64,000 nt of DNA from DVED01 sp963838375 (GCA_963838375.1 CAWIQY010000016.1:372001-436000), one strand, 5' to 3'; positions 46,308 to 56,385 are shown, counted from the first letter of the stretch. Numbers and translations are program-made. The notes: generated by a model from the letters alone, not told the origin.

Positions 46308-47394
46308 TTAAGCTATATTCACGACAACTTTACCAAAAAAAATTTTTGTTTGGAAAAATTGTTGAGATTCCTTAATTTTATGCAAGTTAAACACTTTAGC
46401 TACCAAAGGTTTTAACAAACCCTCCTCCAAATAGCTAACTAACCTTTGAAATACATCAGATTCTAGACGTGTTGCTCCTATCATCTCTAAATCCTTATAA
46501 ATTAAATCTCGCAAATCTAGAGTAACAATGGGATTGCCCAATTGCCCCACAAGAAACATATCTTCCTCTCGGCTTTAATGCTTGAATCATTATATCAAAA
46601 TAATCTCCTCCCACAACATCCAAAGCAAAAGTAATTTGGTGGTTCGCTAAATTCGAGGCTAATGAATCATCTCGTCGATAGATATAATCAGCACCAATAT
46701 CTTTAGCAAACTGCTCTTTATTCGCGCCAACAATCGCAATGACTTTGGCTCCTCTAATCTTGCTTAACTGAATCAAAGCACTCCCTACACCACCGGAAGC
46801 GCCCATAATTACCACAGTGTCTGCCGCTGTCATTCTTCCTTTAGTCAGCATATTTTCTGCTGTGGAATAAGAACAGGGGAATGTCGCCAATTCAATATCA
46901 GACAGGGGAGAATTAATCGGATAAACATTGGTCGCTGGAATCACTGCATATTCTGCAAATCCCCCATCCAATTCACTGCCAACATATTGATAGTCATCTA
47001 AAGTTTCATCCCGAATCCAACTATCAACCATCACCCGCTGATGCAGCAGTTTCGGGTCTACGTCGGCTCCAATTTCCACAACTTGACCCACAATATCAGC
47101 ACCTTGAATTCTAGGAAACTTCGTTCCATGTTGCGTCCAGCAAGCGGAACTATTGACATCATTTTCCTTGGCATCTTGCAGGATAGCCTGAAAATCATCT
47201 TCTGCTGCATACCAACCTGTACGGGTATTGATATCTGTATTATTAACAGAACAGGCTCCTACTTGAATTAACACTTCTCCCTTTTTCGGAACGGGTTGAG
47301 GCACTTGGGTATAAACCAGCTTTTCTGGCCCTCCAAATCCGGTGAGAATAACGGCATTCATTAACTCTGTCATGGTTTCAGAATCCTTACTCAT
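46308..47394 (-). CDS. Zinc-type alcohol dehydrogenase / quinone reductase family protein, frameshifted
   Basis: ATG 47394 overlaps the nadA stop as TGATG, indicating translational coupling. MDR-family features: MNAVILTGFGGPEKLVYTQ, GACSVNNTDINTRTGWY, ADIVGQVVEIGADV and the cofactor motif IMGASGGVGSALIQLS. The frame breaks at the GGG run at 46537-46539 within GAIGNPIVTL; dropping one G joins to LDLRDLIYKDLEMIGATRLE and the normal C-terminus at 46308. About 361 residues when joined. NADPH-dependent reductase activity is likely; the substrate is unknown. Confidence 0.82.
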
Positions 47395-48701
47395 CAAGAG
47401 TTCCGTAAAGTCGATCGAACTTTCATCAAAATTTCTCCCAAGCGATTCTGACCACTTCCATCGTGACCACAACCCCAATAGTAATCTTCGGGATTATCTT
47501 CGATCAAGATTTCATCCCCTGTGGCTAACAAAACTTCACGAATATCGCTATGGGTTTGAAACTTGCAGATTAAACCTTTCTGCATCATCTCCTCTTTGAT
47601 TTCTTCCCAATCACTCCGGAGAGGACGACTACGTTCTCGTCCCATTTTGGCTGCCTCTTCAGGCGTTTTTGCCAAGCGAATTTCTTCAACATGAGGTGTA
47701 CCCGGAAATTTATGCGCTTGGAAATAATGCTCGGAAGTCTCCCACCACAGTCGTTGAATGGGTTTGAGTGCGGCAACTCGAGTGTCTTCCGGCAATGTAA
47801 TTTCCGGTGTCCGATTCTTCATCGCTAAATACAACTTCTCCAGGGTATTCAGCCGCATGTGGGGACATTCGTTACACGCACAATTATTCGTCGCTGGCGC
47901 AGGAATAAAGCGTTTATTCGGTGCTTGCTTTTGCATTTGGTGAATGATTCCCGGCTCAGTTGCTACAATAAAAGTATCGCTCTGGCTTTGCTGACAATAC
48001 TTTAACAAAGCTGTCGTAGAACCCACATAATCGGCGTGGCGCAACACTGGCGGTTCGCATTCGGGATGGGCGATTATTTCGGCTTGAGGATTTTCTATTT
48101 TGAGCTGTACGATCTTTTTCTCGGAAAAGATCTCATGAACCATACAAGCTCCTTGCCACAGAACTAAATCTCGTCCCGTTTGTTCCATCACGTAGCGACC
48201 TAAGTTTCGATCGGGAGCAAAAATAATAGGTTGGTTTTTCGGAATTTGATTGACAATTTTGACGGAGTTGGAACTGGTACAAATGATGTCGCTCAGGGCT
48301 TTAATGGCAGCGGAGCAGTTAATGTATGACACCACAATATGCCCGGGATGGGCGGCTTTGAAAGCGGCAAATTCGTCTGGCGGACAACTGTCTGCTAGGG
48401 AGCAACCGGCATCTAAATCCGGGAGCAAAACAAGTTTATTGGGGTTGAGAATTTTGGCGGTTTCTGCCATGAAATGTACGCCAGCAAAGACGATGACATC
48501 TGCATCGGTTTCGGCGGCTTGCTGGGAAAGACCGAGGGAATCGCCGATGTAGTCCGCGATATCCTGAATATCCGGTTCTTGGTAGTAGTGTGCCAGAATG
48601 ACCGCATTGAGTTCTGTTTTGAGGGTTTTGATCGCCGAAAATAAATCTTCGGGAACATCATCAAACGGCAACTTTTGGGATCTCAGTTCAGTAGCGAACA
48701 T
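47394..48701 (-). CDS. nadA: Quinolinate synthase
   Basis: 435 residues. Condenses iminoaspartate with dihydroxyacetone phosphate on a [4Fe-4S] cluster. LNAVILAHYYQEPDIQDIAD and FAGVHFMAETAKILNP are the classic N-terminal motifs. The cluster cysteines lie in LADSCPPDEF, NNCACNECPHM and the C-terminal YYWGCGHDGSGQ. Cyanobacterial NadA has this extended C-terminus. It is the first gene of a same-strand run leading to nadB and nadC, seven kilobases downstream. Confidence 0.95.
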   Translation of the reverse strand: MFATELRSQKLPFDDVPEDLFSAIKTLKTELNAVILAHYYQEPDIQDIADYIGDSLGLSQQAAETDADVIVFAGVHFMAETAKILNPNKLVLLPDLDAGCSLADSCPPDEFAAFKAAHPGHIVVSYINCSAAIKALSDIICTSSNSVKIVNQIPKNQPIIFAPDRNLGRYVMEQTGRDLVLWQGACMVHEIFSEKKIVQLKIENPQAEIIAHPECEPPVLRHADYVGSTTALLKYCQQSQSDTFIVATEPGIIHQMQKQAPNKRFIPAPATNNCACNECPHMRLNTLEKLYLAMKNRTPEITLPEDTRVAALKPIQRLWWETSEHYFQAHKFPGTPHVEEIRLAKTPEEAAKMGRERSRPLRSDWEEIKEEMMQKGLICKFQTHSDIREVLLATGDEILIEDNPEDYYWGCGHDGSGQNRLGEILMKVRSTLRNS

Positions 48702-49071
48702 AGCACACCCTTGATTTCTAGGACTACCTGGCGATTTGACTTTTACGATTTGACTTTTACCGATCGGCTTTTCTCAGAAAATTCTCCGGATTTCAAGATT
48801 AATTTTAGAACCTTGTTTGGAAACCGATTTCTGGGTCTGGGGAAGATTTTCCAGTTATAAATCGAGAACGCTTAAAAGTCAAATTTTTTTCTTCGATATA
48901 TCCCTGAACCAATTTAAGCAAGGCTCCATAGCAGTATATTGTAAAATGAGTCAAGGAATTTACTCAAAAAGAAATCATCGATCGAATCGAGCGCAAAAAA
49001 AATTTAAGATCTAAATGCTGACGGCGACTTTGCAATGTACGCACTAGCCTTTAAACAAAGCCAGAAAAGCG
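48702..49071. other. Intergenic region upstream of nadA, nothing assigned
   Basis: 370 bp between divergent nadA and the small nuclease gene. AT-rich with several T runs. Promoters of both must lie here. I could not identify an NrtR-type or other named operator with confidence. Confidence 0.4.
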
Positions 49072-49497
49072 ATGCAATGCCAATTAGAACATATTAGAGA
49101 TGGCGATACGCTGGTGGTAAAAATTGGGACAGAGATTACCGATTTGAGGCTGTACGGCATCGATTGTCCGGAGTTAGACCAAGAACCGTACGGTCATTTG
49201 GCTCGAGTACGACTGGAGGAACTCTTAGCACAACAGACAGAATTGGATGCGATCGAAATCGAGCGAGACCGCTACGATCGCCTTGTTGCCGAAGTGTGGG
49301 TGGGTAATTGCTGCATCAATACCCAACTCCTCCGCGAAGGATTTGCAGTGGCATATCGCTATCACCTGCAAGGAAAATACCGACAGCGCTACATCACGGC
49401 TGAGGCGATCGCCAAACGCAAGAAACTCCAATTGTGGAGCCAGTCAACATGGGAAATGCCCTGGGACTACCGACGAAGAATGCGGGGCGATCGGTAA
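49072..49497 (+). CDS. Thermonuclease-family (SNase-like) nuclease
   Basis: 141 residues. The OB-fold nuclease pattern is visible: HIRDGDTLVVKI, LRLYGIDCPEL, AIEIERDRYDRLVAEVWVG and LLREGFAVAY. These cover the Asp/Arg/Glu/Arg positions of staphylococcal nuclease. There is no clear signal peptide from this start, so it is either cytosolic or the true start is further upstream. Calcium-dependent cleavage of DNA or RNA is expected. Confidence 0.85.
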   Translation: MQCQLEHIRDGDTLVVKIGTEITDLRLYGIDCPELDQEPYGHLARVRLEELLAQQTELDAIEIERDRYDRLVAEVWVGNCCINTQLLREGFAVAYRYHLQGKYRQRYITAEAIAKRKKLQLWSQSTWEMPWDYRRRMRGDR

Positions 49498-49583
49498 TTA
49501 GTAATTAGTAATCAGTAATTAGTAATACTCGGTGTCGATCGGCAACTAGCAACTAGCCACTAGCAACTAGCAACTAGCCACTA
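49494..49583 (+). repeat. Two heptanucleotide arrays (GTAATTA)5 and (CAACTAG)6
   Basis: 49494-49528 holds five copies of GTAATTA with small changes. 49542-49583 holds six copies of CAACTAG alternating with CCACTAG. The first array overlaps the nuclease stop codon. Two different units side by side. Confidence 0.93.
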
Positions 49584-49597
49584 ATTATTAGGGACGA

Positions 49598-50706
49598 CTA
49601 ATCCGGCTTCACTAAATATTCCGACTCAACCGGTTGAGCTTCTTTGCCCACCACCAAAGCCTGATACAGCGTTGCCGCCACTTCTGCCCGAGTTGCCGCT
49701 AGGCTGGGATTGAACTGTTTGGGGTTAGGATGACCGGCAACCATACCGGCTTGGGTGGCTGCGGCAATTTTCGGTTTTGCCCAATTGGGAATCTGCGCCC
49801 CATCCTCGTACACTTGGAGAATGGCATCGGGATTTTCTGGTAGGGGCAGTTGGAGACCCGTTGCCAGGGCAACCAGAAGCTCTAGACGGGGAATTGGCCG
49901 ATCGGGACGAAAGTCTCCTTCTGGATAACCATTCATGTAGTTACCTTCATTCGATTCGACGATCGCCGGGGTTGCCCAGTAATCTTGGGGAAGATCGGTA
50001 AATTCTTTAGCTTGTTGTCGATCGGGTAGCGCGAAAACCTTTTCTAGTTGAGACGCGAATTCGGCGCGAGTGACCGGTCGTTCGGCGCGTAGTTCACGAT
50101 GGGATCGCCATTGTCATCTTGGGCGTCTAGACCCGCAACCACCTTCCGTTCGGAGAGTCCATCGATAAACGGTAACGCCCAATAGCCAGCCGGAATATCC
50201 GCGAAAGCAATTCGATCGGTAGGACTGGCTTTGGGTAAGTTGGGATTGATGGGAATTTCGGGGGCTGGGGTCAGTACTGCACTGTCTGTGGTCTCTCCAT
50301 CGGATGGAGTGGTTTCAGAGCTCGTCACAACGGGACATTCGCGATCGCAGTCGGGAACGGGGACGGGAACGATGCCTCCAACACGGCCCTCTGTGGGCGA
50401 GGTGACGATGATGCCGGTGTCAGCAGCATCGATATTGGAGGGAAGATCGGATCTGCCGCCGACTGTTGTTTCGGGTTCTGTCGAGAAGATCCCATCGGTT
50501 GGGAGCTTTTCTGAGGGGGTGTTGGCACTGCCAAGATTGAGCCAAGAGTCGGGATTGGATATATCGAAGGATTGGGGAGCCAGTTTGATAGCCCACCACG
50601 CAATTGCACCGATGGCAGCCAAGGCAACCATCACGGCAAGTTGTTCGTCTCGTCTTAGCCCTTGGTTACGAGAGTTTGGGGGTTCGGGAGGGGAGGAATT
50701 GGTCAT
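49598..50706 (-). CDS. SLH-domain membrane-anchored protein, one-base deletion
   Basis: From ATG 50706: a cytoplasmic Pro/Asn-rich start, one membrane helix (LAVMVALAAIGAIAWWAI), then a long Thr/Pro/Ser-rich linker. Two or more SLH units follow (FADIPAGYWALPFIDGLSER; later DYWATPAIVESNEGNYMNGY and FRPDRPIPRLELLVALATGL). The frame breaks at 50076; adding one C on the coding strand gives NYAPNDPVTRAEFASQLE, the exact SLH consensus. About 369 residues when joined. It probably links the inner membrane to the cell wall. A typical cyanobacterial protein of unknown role. Confidence 0.8.
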
Positions 50707-51178
50707 GGCGATCGCCTCTATAGTACGTCCATAACGGTTTTTTCGATGCTCACATTAAACCACAGGGCGGTTCGATGTCGATCGAATTTGCCATCCCAAC
50801 TCCCAATTCCCTAATCTGCCCTGGCTGCCGGTCGATCGGGTCTTCATCAATAAGAGCGACTTATTTTTAGAATGATTTAAAGATCTGAAATTTGTCTTGC
50901 TTTTGGAGCTAAAAACCGTTTAATGTTATATAACAATCATTGACTGGAGCAAAAAATCTTTGTTAAGCGACTACATATACTCAAAATTCTATTCTCTGTA
51001 TAGATAAAAGTATATATGTAATATCGATCGCTCCCAACGAAGTGTCCTATAATATGACATTGTGAAAGTCGGCATCTAATTTTTGACTCACAGCTAAGAC
51101 AGTAAAACCGTTTATATTTTTAGGCTAGAATTTGGCTCTAGCTTAGTTTTTAATCTTGCCTGTTTTTGAGGTAAATAA
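50707..51178. promoter_or_regulatory. Control region upstream of the CO2-uptake operon
   Basis: 472 bp, AT-rich towards the operon. A perfect palindrome GTTATATAAC lies at 50925-50934, followed by CAATCATTG. In other cyanobacteria the LysR-type repressor NdhR/CcmR controls this operon. I can point to the palindrome as a candidate site but cannot match the published motif with certainty. Confidence 0.35.
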
Positions 51179-53026
51179 ATGACTCATTTATTCAGTCAGA
51201 CGGTCTGGCTGGTGCCTTGCTATGCACTCATTGGAGCAGTGCTAGCCATTCCTTGGTCGCCGGGACTCATTCGGCGCACGGGACCGCGACCGGCGGGATA
51301 CATCGGTATTTTAATGACCTTCCTCGCCTTTGCCCACAGCTTGTTGGCACTGCAAGAGGTTTGGCATCAAGCCCCGGAATATTTATCGTATAGTTGGCTT
51401 CATGCCGCCGGGTTAAATATTACCTTAGATTTAGAAGTTTCTACTGTAACCGTGGGAACAGCAGCGCTGATTGCGGGATTAAATCTGCTCGTACAAATCT
51501 ATGCCGTCGCCTATCTAGAAATGGACTGGGGATGGGCGCGATTTTATTCCCTAATTGCATTGTTTGAGGCGGGAATGTGCTTGCTGGCGCTGTGTAATTC
51601 CCTGTTTTTCAGTTATGTGGTTCTGGAGATTCTCACCCTCGGGACTTATCTGATTGTGGGGATGTGGTACAACCAACCCTTGGTGGTGACGGGGGCAAGA
51701 GATGCGTTCCTGACCAAGCGGGTGGGGGATTTGGTGCTACTGATGGCGGTGGTTGCCTTGTTACCGATTGCGGGAACCTGGAACTATACCGAGTTGGCGC
51801 AGTGGGCGCAAACAGCGCAACTCGATCCCAAAGTCGCGGCGCTATTGACATTAGCTCTGGTGGCAGGTCCCATTGCTAAATGCGCTCAATTTCCGCTGCA
51901 TTTGTGGTTGGACGAAGCGATGGAAGGACCCTATCCGGCGACGATTCTGCGCAATACCGTAGTGGTGGAGACGGGGGCGTGGGTGTTGATTAAACTGCAA
52001 CCGGTTCTGGAATTGTCGCCCATTGCTTCCCAAGCGATGATTTGGGTGGGGGCAGTGACGGCGATTGGGGCATCTTTGATTTCGATCGCCCAAATCGATA
52101 TCAAGCGGGTGCTGTCGTATCTTGTCAGTGCCTATATGGGTTTGGTGTTTGTGGCGGTGGGCACGGGACAAACTCAGACGGCGTTAGTTCTGCTGTTTAC
52201 CTATACCATTGCCATGGCGTTATTGGTGATGAGTACGGGGGGCATCGTTCTCAATAATATTTCCCAAAATTTGACCCAGTACGGCGGATTGTGGTCGCGC
52301 CGTCCCATTTCCGGGATTTGCTTGCTGGTGGGGGCGGGGTCTTTGGTGGCGCTGCCTCCCCTGGGCGGTTTTTGGGCATTGGTACAGATGGGAGATTTTC
52401 TGTGGAAAAACCAACCGTTGCTGTTTGGGGTGTTGCTGGCGGTCAATGGATTGTGTGCGTTTAGCTTAGCTCGTCTTTTTGGTTTGATGTTTGGTGGCAA
52501 ACCGACAGACCTGACTGTGAGATCGCCGGAAGGTTTGTGGTTGTTGGTTTTGCCGATGATGGTGTTGATGGGATTGGCGTTGCACGTGCCGTTATTGTTG
52601 CTTCAGTGGCAGCTTTTCCCGGATTTTTCGAGTATCGATGGAACTGTGGTTTTTCTGCTGGTTTTCTTAACAGTGGATGGCTTGGCTCTAGGTTCGCTGG
52701 TTTATCTCAATGATGGTTGGGAAAAACCCGTTCGCTTTGGTCCTCAGTTTCTCCAAGATTTCTTTGCCTACGATTTGTATACGGCAAAATTGTATAAGGT
52801 GACGATCGTCTTTTTGGTGGGAATTGTGTCTCAGGCGGTGTACTGGTTCGATCGATTTATTGTCGATGGTGTGGTGAATTTGGTGGGGTTGGCAACGGTG
52901 TTTGGCGGACAAAGTTTGCGCTATAACATTTCCGGTCAAGCACAGTTTTATGTCTTGTCGATTTTGCTGGGGGTTAGTTTGTTTTTGTTCGCGATCGTTT
53001 TTCCGCTGTTACATCTCTCGATTTAG
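51179..53026 (+). CDS. ndhF3: NDH-1MS proton-translocating subunit NdhF3
   Basis: 615 residues, polytopic thylakoid membrane protein of the Nuo-L/NdhF family. DFDLEVSTVTVG-like lumen loop, VGDLVLLMAVVALL, FPLHLWLDEAMEGPYPATIL and KRVLSYLVSAYMGLVFVAVG mark the proton-channel helices. It belongs to the inducible high-affinity CO2-uptake complex NDH-1MS (NDH-I3), shown by ndhD3, cupA and cupS immediately downstream. The order F3-D3-cupA-cupS is canonical. Confidence 0.96.
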   Translation: MTHLFSQTVWLVPCYALIGAVLAIPWSPGLIRRTGPRPAGYIGILMTFLAFAHSLLALQEVWHQAPEYLSYSWLHAAGLNITLDLEVSTVTVGTAALIAGLNLLVQIYAVAYLEMDWGWARFYSLIALFEAGMCLLALCNSLFFSYVVLEILTLGTYLIVGMWYNQPLVVTGARDAFLTKRVGDLVLLMAVVALLPIAGTWNYTELAQWAQTAQLDPKVAALLTLALVAGPIAKCAQFPLHLWLDEAMEGPYPATILRNTVVVETGAWVLIKLQPVLELSPIASQAMIWVGAVTAIGASLISIAQIDIKRVLSYLVSAYMGLVFVAVGTGQTQTALVLLFTYTIAMALLVMSTGGIVLNNISQNLTQYGGLWSRRPISGICLLVGAGSLVALPPLGGFWALVQMGDFLWKNQPLLFGVLLAVNGLCAFSLARLFGLMFGGKPTDLTVRSPEGLWLLVLPMMVLMGLALHVPLLLLQWQLFPDFSSIDGTVVFLLVFLTVDGLALGSLVYLNDGWEKPVRFGPQFLQDFFAYDLYTAKLYKVTIVFLVGIVSQAVYWFDRFIVDGVVNLVGLATVFGGQSLRYNISGQAQFYVLSILLGVSLFLFAIVFPLLHLSI

Positions 53027-53088
53027 TTCTCTTTGTCGTTGTAGATGGCTTGAAGCGCGCTGTTGAAATCTGACTGTAAATTTGGATT

Positions 53089-54600
53089 ATGCTCACTGCC
53101 TTAATTTTAGTACCGATCGTCGGTGCGATTCTCATTGGATTTATCCCGACTCCAGAAGGTTCAGATCTGCCGAGAAAAGCCGCACTGTCGATCGCCGCCG
53201 GTCTTTTTTTCTATAGCTTTTGGCTCTTAACCCAACTCGATCTATCCACTTCTAGCATCCAGTTTCAGGAGTATTTAAATTGGGCGCAACCCATCGGCTT
53301 AAATTACAGCTTGGGTGTCGATGGTCTGTCTTTACCGTTATTGGTCTTGAATGGCTTACTCACCTGGGTTGCCATATACAGCACCCGCGAAAAAATTCAT
53401 CGCCCTCGCTTATATTTCTCTTTCGTTTTGCTCGTCAATGCGGGCGTTGCGGGGGCTTTTCTCGCTCAAAACTTGCTGCTGTTTCTTTTATTTTACGAAC
53501 TGGAACTGATTCCTGTTTATTTTTTAATCGCTATTTGGGGTGGGTCTAAAGCTCAGTATGCAGCAACGAAGTTTCTGTTGTATACGGCGGTATCGGGAAT
53601 TTTCATTCTTTCGGCTTTCTTGGGGATTGCTTGGCTGAGTGGATCGTCGAGTTTCGATCTAACCTCGATCTCGACTGAAGGATTATCTCAAAAAAGTCAA
53701 CTGATTTTACTGACTCTCCTTTTAGTTGGGTTTGGAATTAAAATCCCGCTAGTTCCGTTACATACCTGGCAACCCGATGCTTATGTCGAATCTGCGCCTT
53801 CTGTGGCGATTTTACTCGGTGGAATTCTGGCAAAATTAGGGGTCTACGGATTATTAAGATTTGGGTTAGAATTGTTCCCCGAAACTTGGCATTTAGTGGC
53901 TCCGGGATTGGCAATTATCGGGTCGATTACGGTCACGTATGGCGCTTTGAATGCCATCGCCCAAAAAGATATTAAACGGATGGTAGCTTATAGTTCGATC
54001 GGTCACATGGGCTATATTTTAGTAGCGGCAGCCGCGAGTACAGAACTCAGCATTTTGGGAGCAGTTTCTCAAGCGATTAGTCACGGTTTAATTTTGGCAT
54101 TGCTGTTTGAATTGGTCGGAATTGTTGAAGACAAAGTTGGCACTCGAGATCTGGATGTTCTTAATGGATTGATGAATCCGGTTCGGGGATTGCCGTTAGT
54201 GAGTGCGTTGTTAGTCACAGCCGGGATGGCAAGTGCCGGGATTCCTGGGTTGGTGGGTTTTGCGGCTGAATTTCTGGTGTTTCAGGGCAGTTTTTCGGTA
54301 TATCCAATTTGTACCTTGGTTTGTATTCTCGCTTCGGGTTTAACTGCCGTTTATTTCGCGATTTTACTCAATCGGACTTGTTTTGGAAAGTTGGATAATA
54401 AGTTAGCCTATTATCCTAAAGTTTTGCGATCGGAACAAATTCCGGCATTGGTTTTAACGGCAATCATTTTTGTATTGGGCATACACCCAACTTGGTTGAT
54501 TCGCTGGATAGAACCCACGACTAATATCATTGCCGAACGTTCTACGATCGCAGAAGTCGTGACGATTACTCAAGCTCAATTCGTTAACAGTAACCCTTAA
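53089..54600 (+). CDS. ndhD3: NDH-1MS proton-translocating subunit NdhD3
   Basis: 503 residues, NdhD/NuoM family. LNYSLGVDGLSLPLLVLNGL, the channel Glu in LLLFLLFYELELIPVYFLIA, VPLHTWQPDAYVESAPSVAI and KRMVAYSSIGHMGYILVAAA are typical. It begins 62 bp after ndhF3. It forms the distal membrane arm with NdhF3 to which CupA and CupS attach. Confidence 0.96.
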   Translation: MLTALILVPIVGAILIGFIPTPEGSDLPRKAALSIAAGLFFYSFWLLTQLDLSTSSIQFQEYLNWAQPIGLNYSLGVDGLSLPLLVLNGLLTWVAIYSTREKIHRPRLYFSFVLLVNAGVAGAFLAQNLLLFLLFYELELIPVYFLIAIWGGSKAQYAATKFLLYTAVSGIFILSAFLGIAWLSGSSSFDLTSISTEGLSQKSQLILLTLLLVGFGIKIPLVPLHTWQPDAYVESAPSVAILLGGILAKLGVYGLLRFGLELFPETWHLVAPGLAIIGSITVTYGALNAIAQKDIKRMVAYSSIGHMGYILVAAAASTELSILGAVSQAISHGLILALLFELVGIVEDKVGTRDLDVLNGLMNPVRGLPLVSALLVTAGMASAGIPGLVGFAAEFLVFQGSFSVYPICTLVCILASGLTAVYFAILLNRTCFGKLDNKLAYYPKVLRSEQIPALVLTAIIFVLGIHPTWLIRWIEPTTNIIAERSTIAEVVTITQAQFVNSNP

Positions 54601-54654
54601 ACTTTCAGCTATTAGGGGTCTCTCCTTCTCCTGAAAAATTTGCTATTCATCACC

Positions 54655-55944
54655 ATGTCAACAACGCTCATTACTGCAAAACTTCCTCCATCCGATCACC
54701 AATTTGCCGATGTCATTCATCGCCTAGAAGCGGGTGGTTCGATGCTGCCCGATACCCCTGAAAATTTGATGCAAATTATCGGTATCTATAAAGCTTATGC
54801 TGTACCGATGGATTTTTACTGGCGAGATTTACTTTATATCGCCGAGCGCGTTTTCTTAGACCCCATACCGGCGTTTAAATATTTCTTGCCGCAAGAGTAT
54901 TTGGACTTGCATAATCATTATGCTGGAGAGGATGCCGATTTGCGAATTTGGCGTGGAGAAGCCACAGCACATCCGGAATTGCTCGCGTTTATGGAAAAGG
55001 GAGAAACTTTTAAAAGTTCTAAGCTTTTTCATCACCTTTGGCACGATCGAATTAATATGGAGTTTGCTGAAGCTTGTATGCGGGCAATGCTTTGGCATCA
55101 AAAAATGGGCGGTCGTTTCTATGATTATTTAGAAGATCCAGAATATATTGCCAATGCCGATCGAGCGATTAAGGCATACTTTAAAGGCAATCCTTTGATG
55201 TTAGGATTATATAAGCTTTTTCCCAATATGTTCTACGAAAAGGTTCGAGAACTGTCTTACTACTCAAACTTAGGCTTGTTCTGGGAAGTGATGGCTCCGG
55301 TGTTTTTTGAAATGTCGGATATTTACGATGAAGGGGGATTCAAAGGGGTTCCAGATGCCATGGATTTTTTGGTGAATGGCATTTTTGCGATCGCCGGACG
55401 TCCGATTTACCACCATGTTTATATTCGGGGAGAATGCTATGAAATCATCCCTAAATCTAAGGGATTTACCTGGTTGTACGAAGCTGCACTTCCCTATGTA
55501 GAAGCTGTCTTCTATCGTACCGCACCCTTCCGAGGAACCAAATCTTACAACGCGCAAGCCGAGCAAGTGCCTGCCGAGCAAAAAGACTTTCATTACGGCA
55601 TTTTATATGCCGATGTATTTCCTGTCGGCAGTGCGGGAATTCCGCCCACATTGCTCATGCAAGATATGCTTCACTTTTTGCCACAATATTTGTTAGATTA
55701 CTACCAAAACTATTGTCGAGGTGAAGATGATGCTTTAATCCAGTTGGGCATTACTTTCCAACGATCGATGTACAATGTGACTTCAGCCGTTATTCAAGCC
55801 TTACGAGCCGCTTTATTGTATCCATTAGACGACCAAAATCCAAAACATTTACTCAAAAACCGCCAGTTTTTTGAAATGCAAATGGATCGCTTCAAACGTC
55901 CGGAAGCCCGGTTGCAGGATATTCAAAATCAGGAGTATCGATAA
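54655..55944 (+). CDS. cupA: CO2 hydration protein CupA (ChpY)
   Basis: About 429 residues from ATG 54655, preferred over the upstream ATG at 54640 because the family begins near MSTTLITAKLPPSDH. CupA binds the tip of the NdhF3/NdhD3 arm and is thought to hydrate CO2 to bicarbonate, with a zinc site. His-rich and acidic segments such as YLDLHNHYAGEDADLRIWRG, SKLFHHLWHDRINMEFAEAC and GRPIYHHVYIRGECYEII are visible. cupS follows after 2 bp. Confidence 0.95.
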   Translation: MSTTLITAKLPPSDHQFADVIHRLEAGGSMLPDTPENLMQIIGIYKAYAVPMDFYWRDLLYIAERVFLDPIPAFKYFLPQEYLDLHNHYAGEDADLRIWRGEATAHPELLAFMEKGETFKSSKLFHHLWHDRINMEFAEACMRAMLWHQKMGGRFYDYLEDPEYIANADRAIKAYFKGNPLMLGLYKLFPNMFYEKVRELSYYSNLGLFWEVMAPVFFEMSDIYDEGGFKGVPDAMDFLVNGIFAIAGRPIYHHVYIRGECYEIIPKSKGFTWLYEAALPYVEAVFYRTAPFRGTKSYNAQAEQVPAEQKDFHYGILYADVFPVGSAGIPPTLLMQDMLHFLPQYLLDYYQNYCRGEDDALIQLGITFQRSMYNVTSAVIQALRAALLYPLDDQNPKHLLKNRQFFEMQMDRFKRPEARLQDIQNQEYR

Positions 55945-55946
55945 CC

Positions 55947-56348
55947 ATGGCAAATATTGTAGAAATTGCAGTCAGTACCGAAGGCTTTTCCACCCTGGTT
56001 GCTGCCGTACAAGCGGCGGGTTTGGTCGAAGCGTTGCAATCTCCCGGACCTTTCACCGTTTTTGCACCTACTGATGCTGCCTTTGCCAAATTACCGCCGG
56101 GAACGGTACAAACCCTGGTACAAAATCCACCGCAACTCGGTCGCATTCTCAAATATCACGTTGTTTCGGGAAAGCTCACTCAAGCCGATTTAGCTCAATT
56201 GGACACAGTTACTTCTCTAGAAGGGGCTCCCATTCCTATTGACTGTTCTGATGCTTTTGAAGTGAAGAATTCGACTGTTGTTGCGGCTGATATTGAAGCG
56301 GATAATGGCATCATTCACGTGATTGATAATGTGATTCTCATGGGTTAG
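55947..56348 (+). CDS. cupS: Fasciclin-domain subunit CupS of NDH-1MS
   Basis: 133 residues, a single fasciclin domain: TLVAAVQAAGLVEALQSPGP, FTVFAPTDAAFAKLPPGTVQ, LKYHVVSGKLTQADL and NGIIHVIDNVILM. No signal peptide, in keeping with cytoplasmic CupS bound to NDH-1MS rather than secreted fasciclin proteins. It starts 2 bp after the cupA stop. An AT-rich hairpin CGATATT...AATATCG at 56354-56374 may end the operon. Confidence 0.93.
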   Translation: MANIVEIAVSTEGFSTLVAAVQAAGLVEALQSPGPFTVFAPTDAAFAKLPPGTVQTLVQNPPQLGRILKYHVVSGKLTQADLAQLDTVTSLEGAPIPIDCSDAFEVKNSTVVAADIEADNGIIHVIDNVILMG

Positions 56349-56385
56349 ATTGTCGATATTCTAAAAAAATATCGTAAATATTCAG

